From contig CADASL010000005.1 in assembly GCA_902790595.1 (NCBI GenBank), positions 92,949 to 156,948 on the forward strand: a stretch of 64,000 bases of DNA, in the 5' to 3' direction. Position numbers and translations under genes: made by a program. A model generated the notes under the pieces. That model ran no database searches and was not told where the DNA came from. It was given only the letters and a program-made list of their open reading frames with translations. This DNA is from an uncultured Bacteroidales bacterium (GTDB taxonomy: Bacteria > Bacteroidota > Bacteroidia > Bacteroidales > SZUA-534). Positions within the stretch are counted from its first letter, which is position 1; the number at the start of each line of letters is the position of its first letter. Shown piece after piece: positions 50,436 through 62,400 of this stretch.

Positions 50436-53400
50436 CTATTCCACCACGAACTTGCTAACCGTCTGACCATTGTCGGTGAACACCTTTATGAGGTAAACCG
50501 ATGGTTGCAGGTTCCAGTCGGTGGCATCGATTTGGTACGATGTGGATTCGGCAGTGTTGATGGTGCGGTCGATGAGCGACTGACCGCTCATATCGGCAAC
50601 CACATAGCGGAACTTGCCTCCACTGATACCGCTAACCGAGACTTTGATGTTCTCACACTTGCCCGGATTCGGCACAATGCCCATCATCAGCTGCGGCTGA
50701 TTGGCGTCTTCAACAACCACTGCCACCCACTCCGAAGCGATGGTGGTGGTTCCGTCAATGTCGGTCTGATGCAGACGATAGTAGTGCGTGCCAACAGGCT
50801 GGTTGATGTGCAAGTAGCTGTAATCGGCCCCCTCGCCCGCTCCGCCTTGTGCGGCAACCTCGGCAATCATCTCCGTCACGCCATTGAACGTATGCTCGAT
50901 GGTGAAGTAGGCGTTGTTGTGCTCCGACGCGGTGCTCCAGTCGAGACGGACATCGTTGTTGGCGACCGCCTCAGCCGTGAACGAGAAAAGCTCGATGGGG
51001 AGAGGGTTGATTTCGTAGGCAGCCTTATTACCATAAGTAATATTTGTTTCGTTGGCTGCCGCCATAGGCTGAATTCCACCTCTTACCATACTGGCTCGCA
51101 CCGACCTCATCGAGGAGGCTGTTGCCTTATAAGCAATATTTACCTTATTGCCCGATTTCACAGAACCTGCACCGTGACGTGTTCCTGCACTGGCTCCATT
51201 TCCAGCACTTTTCCATTTCCCTTCATCAAACACAGCAACACACAATTCCGAAGGTTCGATAATGCCACTAATTGAATCGACTCTCCAATAAAGCGTCACA
51301 TACGGATTGGCACTACCCGAAGCTGTCTTAAACATTTTCCAATGCTCCATTATGCTGACATTTGTCACTAATGGGTCGAGCGAATTAATAGATGCCGGAC
51401 GCGAACGCTGATAGTTCGCCACAAACGATATTGCGTTAGCTCCCCATTCTGAAATGCCAATTTCTCCCAACACGCCATTCTGTCCCAGAGGGAAAATAAA
51501 ACCTTGAGAACCTTGTTTCTCCATTGGGCCGGTTACATACGAATTGAGACTTGCGCGAGAAGAAGTTGCATCCTTTTCCAATGTCAAACGAGCCGACTCT
51601 TTCGATTCAACAACACCTTTGGTCAATTCGAGGCGTTTTGAAATTTTTGTTGTATTCTGCAATTTAATCTGAGGCGTTGTGGACGCGGAGCTGTTGTTAA
51701 TCTGCAAAGTTGAAAGGCTTCTGTTCGGAGCAATGCTTATCCTTTGCTCCCCGCTTCCGTTCAATTCAATTGTGCTAGCACCCGCCAAATCGCCATTGGC
51801 GGTGACAGAAAAATCTTTGCCAACACTTATTCGCCGATTATTAGCACTAAGTACTGTATAATCGCCAACACTGAGCGAGCCAAATACTTTCACATCCGTA
51901 ACCAATGTCTTTGTGAAAGTATTCTTCCTGCCGGCACTGCCACCCTCGAACACTATGCTGTAGCAAGAATCCAACTTCACCGACTGGTTGGCTGTACCAC
52001 TTATACGCACTTCGGAGCCGGGTTCCGCTTCCACTATGGCCTCATTAGCCTCAACATCTCGCATAAAATAGATTTTGGCGTTTTGCCCGAGAATAAGTTT
52101 TCCGGTGCTCGGTATTGTAGCGTTTCCGTGGACAGTCAATGTCTTGCCGGCCTCAACTTCAAGAATGCCTCCTTCGTCGATTGTCATATCATAGCAATGA
52201 CCGTTGGCTCTTACCACAGGATGATACACCGCTGTACCATGCACTTTGATATTTGTGGTACTGCTTGGCGAGTACTTGCCCTCCCAGTTGGCTTTTGTTG
52301 TATATACATCGTTATCCGGATTTATTTTCCATTCTATTGTAGGATATGTGAATCCGAAAGTAATCATACCCGGGGCATCGATGCGTGTCGATGTTGTCAC
52401 GTAGCCTTTCAACGTATCAATTACGTGCCCATCGAGATAATGGACGTTACTCAAAGATGTCTCGCCTTGACGTGTCCAGCGATTTGCATTGTACAACACA
52501 ACCGACGCAACCTCCAAATCCTGAAGTCCGCTGTAATTTCTGTTCATCCAATAGAGCGACACTTTCGGTGTACCGGAACCCGAAGCACGCTCAAGTTTCC
52601 AGTATTCCTTGGTGCTAATTCGGTTCACATTGGTGGGCAAACTGTCTTGATAATTAGGTTTGACACTGTAGTAACTGGCCCGATAGACCGCAGAGGCCGA
52701 CAAATCTGAGATTTCGATTGGCGCATAACGGTCGGAGCCGCCAATTGGGAACAAGAAGTCATTAGAGCCGCCCTTCTCAACAATTCCGTTAATGTAGGCC
52801 GTCTCGCCTCCACCGCTTAATGTCGCTGAATTGCCCAAATGAATCGGCTGCGACATACTGCCTTGCAAGATTCCCCGTTCGAGCGTCAACACGCCGTTAA
52901 TGGTAAGCGGATAATTGGTGGTGAATGCCGGAGCCGCCGAGCTGTTGTTGAACATAACATTGGTGAATTGCTCCTCTTTGCCGATGGTTTGCCTGGTTGT
53001 TCCGCAGAAATACACAGTGCCGGTGCCACCGTTAAAATTATTTCTGTAATTGCCACCGCCCGGCATTTTCCAATCGCCATAGCAACGGATATCGGCTGTA
53101 TCCGCACTTACTGTTGTGCCTATGGTTATCGCCTTTCTTACCTTGATGTCAACATTGATGCTTTTTGTACCCGAACCAGTCAGTTCCAGATTATAGAATT
53201 CGAGTTCATCGGGCGAAGTTATTGTCTGGTTGCCCGAGCCGTTCAGCTTCACGGTACCGTCACCGTGGGCGAATGTGGCACCGCTTTCCTTAATAAAGTT
53301 TCCACGGACAACAAGTGTTCCCTGCTTGCAATCGACGGTTCCGCCGCCTATTGTAAAGTTGTTCTCAACCACAAGAGATTCGCCCCTCTTCATCGAGAAT

Positions 53401-56400
53401 GTTATGGTTGAGCCAGGCTTGTTCGAAACCGTGAAATTGTATAACGTATCGCCATTCATTGCAATATCGTAGCTTGAAGCAGATGTCCACTCAACTGTTG
53501 ACGAGCCTCCGTGGACAAATTTTCCGGCATTCGACAACTGACCGCCAATTTTGATAGTGCTCAGATTGGTTCCGTCGGATGCTATGAGCTTGCCACCATC
53601 GGCAATCGACAATGCGTTACCTACATTCAGGTTCTTGCCGCCACCAATAGTCAGCGTCGCTCCGCCGAATATTGTTATGCCTTTTGCCTCCCCGTTATCC
53701 CCAGAGTTAAGAACCGGATACAAGCCTGAACCACCAGCACCGCTAACATTGGGGATGAATACCAATGTTGCGTTGGATGGGACACCAGAGCCTCCGGCCA
53801 TATCGTCCCAGTTACCCGTATTATCCCAACGGGTTCCGTTGGCGTCAATTCCTGCAATTACATTTCCGCCCTTCCAATACAATGTTGGCGATGTATATGA
53901 CCAGGTGATGCCTCCCGACACTGCACCCGACTTGCCGGCCACAACATCATCATCTTCAAAATAGTAGCTTGCCACAACTCCAACAGCGTCTTCAAATTGG
54001 ATTACACCCTGTGCTGATGCTCCCCTGCGCTTGGCATTGTATCGAGCCCCAGTGTTGAACGACACCCTAGAAATAGTAACAGTGTCATCGGCATTCTCCA
54101 AATTATTTTCGAGCCAGAGGTAACGTCCGCCAGCAGCACCGCCAACAAACTGGCCGTCCGACATATTGTTTGGCGCGGCGTCGATGTGCGAACCTGCCAT
54201 CAGGTGCACTCCGTCGGCATTCACACGTTCAATCTTGTAATGTTTGGCCGAAATTGTGCCTCCATCGTTGATGTTAAATGCGTATGTGCCCGAGATGTTT
54301 TGAGAGGTGACAAGCACTTCATTGTTCTCGGCTCCAATCATCGATATTTTACCGCCATCGTTAACCGCAATTGTTGCGTTGTTGCCAATTTTGAGCCGCG
54401 CATTACTCTGCAAATCGAGCGTTCCTGAAATATTCAGATAATCAACACCCGACCCGTCACCAGCATTGATGAAGTTGGCGCCAACACGGAGCGTGCCGTC
54501 GTTTACATCAAGATTATGGTTGACATACAATCCGTTAGTCAACAAAGTGTAAATGCCACTACCATCGATGCTGACATTGTAATACGAGTTGCTGCCGGGT
54601 TTGAATGTGTGAGTGCCTGTTCCTTTCAGACTTAATGTACCCGATTGAGCCAAAAATTTGCCCTTGTTCTCAAAACTGCCGCCAACAGTGAGTTTGTGGT
54701 TCGTTGTGGTAACATCAAATATTCCCTGTTCGATTGTGAAATCTCCGTCAACCGTCAGTGGGGCTTGAATCTGCACCGTACCGTTATTATTGATTACCAG
54801 ATTCTTAAGATTATAAGTGCGGTTGTTTATGGTCTTCACACCCACACCTTTTATCTCCACCGTTCCTTGAGTTGCTGTTACACTACCGGTATTTGCCACG
54901 TTCCAGTTTCCATAAACCGATACTGTCTCATATTCGTGTGTGAATGACAGATTTCCTTTTATATCCATATCAGACATAATAACCAATGAATGGCCCAAAT
55001 CTTCAGTTTCGCTTGGTATGTTTATGGTTAACGACGCGTTCCTTTCGATTGTGAGCTTCTTAGCCTTGGCCGAATCATGTGTTATTACCGGGAATTTTAC
55101 GTTTATCAACCCACCAGCCAACGATGCCGGTATTACAACATTGTTCGATTCGGTTGGAATGTTGTGCGGGACTACACTACCGTTCAGTTTGGCAGTCCAG
55201 TTGTTCGGGTCAAACCAGTCTTGAGTGTTGGCACCCGCTGTCCAAACATACTCCACATCGCCAAGCCAGTTGATTAAGCCATAGGGGTCGTTCTCATACA
55301 ATGCGCCAGCCATCATACCTGTTGAGTTGTAAACATCGATTTGTCCCGATGAGTTTTCGGTCTTCTTTATGTTGACTGCGCCGCCGCCGGGATTGTTGGG
55401 GAACGAGATATTCGAAATCTGCTTTCCAGTTCCTGTTCCGTGAAAGCTTTGGCTATTCCTGAAATCGAGGCAAACGCCAGCCGAAACAACATTGCTGAAA
55501 ATGCCGTTGCTGAAATTATCGTCTTGGTCGACAATTGCCCCGTTAAAGATTATCAGACCCTGTTTGGCCAAATACGAGAAATTATAGTATTGCGCGGCAA
55601 TTGTGGCACCGCTTTCAACATTGAAATAGTAACGGCCCGTGTTGTTGGTCACCTGCGCATAATGCGTCGCATCGCCAACAACCTCGAATCTGCCGCCCGC
55701 TTTGACAACAAGTGTGGAAACATCGCCTATGCGCAGCACTCCCGACGGAGTGACCTCGTATTGCCCGTAGATGATGATATTGTCTGTTGAATTTCCCAAC
55801 GTGGCCGTGAAGCCTTTCTGTTTGAAAATACCTCTCTGCAAAGTGAAGTTACCATATTCAGTGAAATTATCGCTCAATTGGAATACACAATCATCCGTTC
55901 CACCATTGATAATCACATCGTTAAGAATCGAACCATTGGTTTGGATGTTGCAGGTGCCCGACTCACGGTTAAACTCGTAGCATCCCGATTGCGCCACAAT
56001 ACCGTCGCTGCTCACCTGCATATCGCCGCCAATAAACACCTTGAAACCATTAGGACAGCTCATTTTTCCGCTTGTGACAGTAAGCGTGTTCCGGATTTCG
56101 AGGTTGGCGCCCGACGGAGAGAACGTCTGCCCCTCCTCCTTCTGCACTGCAATGTCATAGAACGGGTTCTCAACCGACACTCCCAAATATGCATATTGGG
56201 TACCACTGGTGCCGTTGAAAATCACACGCCCGGTTCCTGGCACAAATGTGCCCGAATATTGGTTATACCAATGCTGCCCGACAAATATGCTGTGGTTGTT
56301 GGCGCACAATGTTCCACCATTGTCATAGAAATAAATATCCTTCAATATGTCAACATCGCCTTCAAGCCCTTTTTCTGTATCACTATTTAAGTATAGATAT

Positions 56401-59400
56401 CCGTAATTAGCTTTGCGGATGGTTTGGTTCATCGGGCCACTGTAATACGATTTGCTTGTTCCGGTCACAGTGTAGTTGCCAAACTTCGGATAGTTGTTGG
56501 CTCCGCGCGCATAAATGTTTGAACTTGTCCCCATAGCAAATGTACCACTAGTTCCCGCGTCAGGACCGGTTATGTTATTTACCAACATATCGAGTGTGCA
56601 CGAATATATCGTCAAGTCGCCCGTGAGCGTAACATCACCATTAATATATTTTGTGCTATTGGTCATCTGCAGATTGTGGAATTTGCCACCATATATATAT
56701 TGTCCGTGATTGCCGCTAAACATCACGGTTCCGTCGCCGGAATGTCCGCCGAGTCCGTCCCAGTAATAACCAGTAAACGTATGAGTCAAACCGCCGTCGT
56801 TGAACGTCGCCCCAGCATCAATGAGCACGTTGCCTGCTATAGTTAAAGCTCCCGACTCAACGGCCAACTCGGCTGTACCCTCAACAATTATAGTCCGGTT
56901 GGTTCTTGTGGAATTATTGTATGTTGCAGAGAACGAATTTTTGAGTGTCTTTGTGCCTGAGTTCGAGAAACGCACACGACTGAATTTTCCGTTAGTGATA
57001 ACCTGGTTGGTTCCGGCAAAATTCACAAAGCCCACAACTCTCTGTTTGAAATTTCCGCTTCCGGCTATCTTATAATCACCATAAATGTTATAAACATAAC
57101 TTTCCGCCGAGGGTTCAACCAAACCTTTATTGATTGTGAAATCACCTTTCACATTTATCGGCGACCCCGCTAACATATAGGTTGCTTCTCCGTTGAACTC
57201 GATATTGTTGAAGTCCGATTTGCGCGGATTTATCGAGACACTGCCACCCGGAGCGAGGAAACGCACCGTGCCGTTTTGTGGCACGAAATAGCCTTTGGTG
57301 GCAATGCTCCAATCGCCATAAACATCAATTATAGCGTCATCATCAACCGACAGCACGCCTCCATCCTGAACATCAACCGACCCGTGCACAGTGAGTGGCG
57401 TTGAAACCACTTCATCTATAGTCAGCGAACCGTTGGCAATAGTCAGATTCTTACATTCCGCATTGTTTCGATAAATAATTGGCGAATTGGCCGTTAATGG
57501 TATCATAACCGACAGTTCTGAGTTCGGCACTCGGTTTGGTGACCAGTTCCGGGGGTTAAACCAATCGGAGTTGACCGCTCCGGTCCATACTATCTGGGTA
57601 ATCGGCGGCCATTTTATCTTATGCGTGATTGGTGTTGTGTGATTGACGTCAGAATTTTTGAAACAGTATCGTTCGAAAGTCTGATAGCCCATATTGCCTG
57701 TGATGTTGCCGCCGAGTTTTATAGTGTCGGCCAACGTTGTGTCGCGCTGAATATTGAAATGCGTACCAATCTTAGGTGTACCGCCATGAATAAACGACAG
57801 GTTACGGATTGTATCAGCCACACTTTCGGCATTGATTGTTAAATAGACAAATGTATTTACCACAGTCACTTTATCGATAAGCGATGTGAAACTGTTGTCA
57901 GTAAACATATTCGACCAGTTGCCGTTCGACAAGTTGTTGGTTTCGTGAATGTTTGCGCCTCTTTCGATTACAAAACCTGTTGACGCCAAATACTGCACCT
58001 GATAGTAATTGGCGGCAATTGTGGCACCCGGCTTTATATCCACTTCTGTGCCAATACGTTCATGTCCCGAAACTCGACCAATAACGGCGTTTGATGTTGA
58101 AGTACCAATCATCGACAGTTTGCCTTCCACATTCAATTTTGTGTTACCGTCGTTGTGGTCGAACAGCAATGAAGAACCGGCATCAACATACAAATGACCG
58201 CCAGGCAGAACGTTGATGTACTCACCGGGCGGGCGGAACGGATAAACCGTCGGATTGGGGTCGTCATTACCTACAATCATATCGTTACCGTTCAGTTTTA
58301 CTGTCGCGTTCTCTCCGATTATCATACCGTCTTTCAGCAACATACGGTCTTGCAGACTATAAGTGCTTTCCGACTTGTCGGTTTTATTGAAAACAACAAC
58401 ATTGAACCACGATTCATTCGAGAGTATCGTTTTGCCATTATCGGCACCGGGTCCTGGCGATTCAAAATATACCGTGTCGGTCTGACTTGTGAATGTTCCC
58501 TGGTTATTCCAACTGCCAGAAACATAAACTGTCTTAGCCTCTCCCGCATTAGAACCAACTGAAAATGTTGTGCCGGAGTCGATTGTTACATTTTTCGCAC
58601 GCAAATCCCCTTTTAGTGTTTTTGTTCCCGAAGTAGAAATTTGAATGTCCTTACACTGCATTTCTGGCAGACTCTGGTTTCCTCCACGATTGAATACAAA
58701 ATTCGAGTTTTCCGTAATCCACACGCTTGTGGCAGTTTTGTCAATCTGGGTGGAAGCAATCTTATGAGTGAAAGCACCCATATCGAGTTTGGAATTGGTG
58801 CCAAGCGTAAACAATCCGTTGTACACATTAATGCCATTACCATTAACAATGACAGTATCAGCGTTGTCCACAGCAAAACCATAGAATTGGTTATCGCTGC
58901 CCATATAAATGTTATGAGTAGTGTCGCCAGTAAATGTGAACAAATTTCCATAGTGATAGAATTTGCCCAAATTGGTAATATTCAATCCGCTGAACATAAC
59001 CGGGTCGTTACAGCTGAAAGTGGAGTTCTCCCTGATGTTTATGTCACCTGTTATATATACGTTGGTCTCATTTATCTCTTTCGTTCCGGTTCCCGATATT
59101 TCCAAATCATTTATATACAATTTGGTAAAGCTGCCTCCGGCCGTCACACTTTGGTCGCGTTCGGCTTCAAGATAGAGTTTTGCTGTCGGTAAATAATTTC
59201 TCAAATCGTTGGAAGCTCCTTTCAAATGCAAGTTGAACCCGTTGTCAATCAGTTTTATATTATTCTGATTGACAGTAAAATTGTCACGCACGTATGTATT
59301 ACCGGTAAGCACAACACTCCGCACTGCGGTGTTGTTCAGAACCACGCGCCCGTATTCGACACCTGCAAAAAGCTTCTGATTGGTGGCGCCCTCAAGATAA

Positions 59401-62400
59401 GTCACCGATGACTCATCAAGTGTATAAGTCGCAAAACCTGTTGGGAAAGCTACTCCCAAACTTGAATCTACCTCTGTATGAAGCTGGCAACTTGCCCCCA
59501 TTGTGAACGATTTGCCAGCAGAAACGGTGTCCGGACAATTTATGGTATACCCGCGCATATAAAGCTGCGTCTCACTCAGGAAATCCATATTACCGGTTAC
59601 CGTCCAATGATTATTGGCACCCAGATACCCCGTGCCGCGTTTGTAAACATTACAAAAATCAGTAATGTCGGCATCAACATTCCAAGAACCACCAACGTGG
59701 ATAACCGTACCGTTGGCTCCCCATTTGATTTGCTTGCCTTTAGTGGCCATTCCAATTCCACCCGTGAGTGTGATTGTGTGATTATTCACATCAAGAATCG
59801 CAAGCGAGTCGTTTATTGTTATTGAGCCGGTTACAGTTATGTCGCCCTGCAATGTCTTGGTACTGACTTTTTTGCTATTGGGCTTGTATTCGTTGTAGAA
59901 ATACAATCCGCTGTATGTGGTAGGGAATACTTTCTGGTCGGCAGAGTCGCGATAATAGACCGTACCTCCGCTCAAATCAATGCTGGCCATATTCTTGGCG
60001 AAATTGTCCACACCATATATGTAGTATCCACCGCCATTCATTTGCAGCGTGCCGACATTTTCACCATCAATTCCACCATCACATGTCACCACGATATTAG
60101 TTCCTGCGACAACTTCTATACTGCCTTTTATGTAAGCAATATCATAAAAATATTTCGAGCCAGAGCCTTGAATCGAAACGTTGTTAAATCTTGTTGGCCC
60201 ATATCCCGCAGTTGTACTACCTATTGCCGCCGCAGTTCCGTTGAAAACAACTGAGCCACCGCCCGTCTGGTCAAATATGCCAGGATTGGCTGACTTGTTC
60301 AGCCAGTTGGTTGTTGTTGTTCCTGTCATATATATATTGTGCGCGCCAGCATTCACAGTCGCAGAATTTTCCTCTATCTGGAATGTGTTAAATACCGACA
60401 TATTATCCACAATGTTTTTTTGCGAAGCGTGTTGGAAATAAACACCCCAGAATCGACCACCGTGTATTTTCTGGATTTTTGAGTTGTCATTACCACAGAA
60501 ATAAACCTTCGACTCCCGAATGTCGAACACTCCATTGCGCGGAATCCAGTCGCCACCCACTTTTATCGTCGCGTTATTGCCTATGAGTATTCCGCCGTTA
60601 AGAACAACACTGTCCTTGACATTTATTGTTCCCAACATCGACAAACTACCAGGGCCACGGATAATCATCGTGCCTATGGTGTCGTTATCGGGGAATGTCA
60701 ATTGATGAGTACCAACCGCCGAAGCGAAAACAACAGGTTGGCCATTCGGTCTATATTTACCTGCGCTTGTCCAAGCGCCACGGAGTATTAATGAATCCCG
60801 TTCCGCAACCTGCTCAAGTGTTGAATTTTGCAGCATATTCAATTTGCCGTTCATAATCAAACCGTAGGCTGATTTCCCATCAACACCCGCTATCCTTAAC
60901 GTTACCTTTTCATCAATGGTCAGATTCTTAACAAAAGCCTGAGTATCAACTGTTACGGTATAAGGTGCGGTTGCCGCGGCGCCAGTTAATTGTGAATGGT
61001 CGAGAATGACAACGTCGTTCGCGCCCGGCACACTTTCCTTGTCCCAGTTGTGTTTGCTATTCCATCGTCCGTCACCCGCATTGCCAGTCCAATAATATCC
61101 GTCTATTGTTTGCCATTTAATGAATTCTTCGGAATTCTTATTATTCTGATACTGTTTCCCGTAAAATGTGCCATCATAATTTGTAAATGTGATTCTTCCT
61201 GTTCCCGAAGTCCGTTCAACATTATATGTCGGATATTTTTTGCCGCTCGCAATTCGTGCATTAAACACAATTGTGTCAACCGTAAGGCCTGTGCCTAAAT
61301 CGATGCCTGAAAGTGTAAGCAAAGCGTTTCCTGTACCACCCGAGAATGAACCATTCTGCAAATGATTTTCGGCATCAATCGTTCCGCCCCTGATTTCTAG
61401 ACCGTTGCCTTTCGTGCCCTCAATGCTGTAATGGTTGGCTGCAATCTTTCCCCCAAACTGTATCAATTCATAATACCATCCGACCGAAGCCGGTTGAATT
61501 TTAGCCGGCGAATCTTTATGGCCCAACAAATTCAGCGTTCCGTAGTTATGAATATACTTATTTTTATACATCGCCAACACAGCGGCTGAATCGATGGTCA
61601 ACGTACCATTCGTGTTTATAATCACTTTTCCTTGGTCACTATTCATCCTGATTATGTGGTGATTAAGGCATAACTCGCCATTCCGGATATGCAGAAGACT
61701 ATCCACCGCCGAACCATCCATAACGAAATCGTTCATAAGGTCGTATTTTCCACCTCCGCACACTTCTATCTGGCGCACAGTGGATGATGTTCCCGGGTCG
61801 AATAAGCAAGAACGCTCAGTACCGCCTAAATACAGTTTCGCATATTGGCTGTAATGAGAGTTCATCGAGAATGTTCCTCCAAGGTTTCGCAAGTTGCCAC
61901 CAACAAACATATTATTCCAATAGGTATAGAAAATACCATTATTGATGGTTAAATCCTTCTTGATATAAATGTCATTTTGTTCTGATTTTATATCGTTCGC
62001 GGTTTTATAAATCGGATACAATCCTGTATAATTCGTTGGCTCCGACAAATTTACAACCACATTATAGAATGCCTTTCCCTGACGGCCCACACCATTAGCA
62101 TTCAGTGAATCACCGGTATATTCCCAACTGTTGTTGCCGACAAATGTCACAGTACCCTCACGCGGTTCGAAATAACCGGTCTTCGTATGGTCAGGACTCC
62201 AGATATTGTTGTACCAATAGCTGTTGAGCGTGATATTGTAAGATGTGGCGCCATCGTCGTTACTAACATCGAGTCTGGCTAATGAGTCGATTTTCAACCA
62301 ACCGGCAACGTTTATGTTACCGCCAAGCGATTTGGTACCTGTACCACTGAATGTCACATTATTGAATGTCGAACCGCTGATTTCCTGATTCGCACCATCA

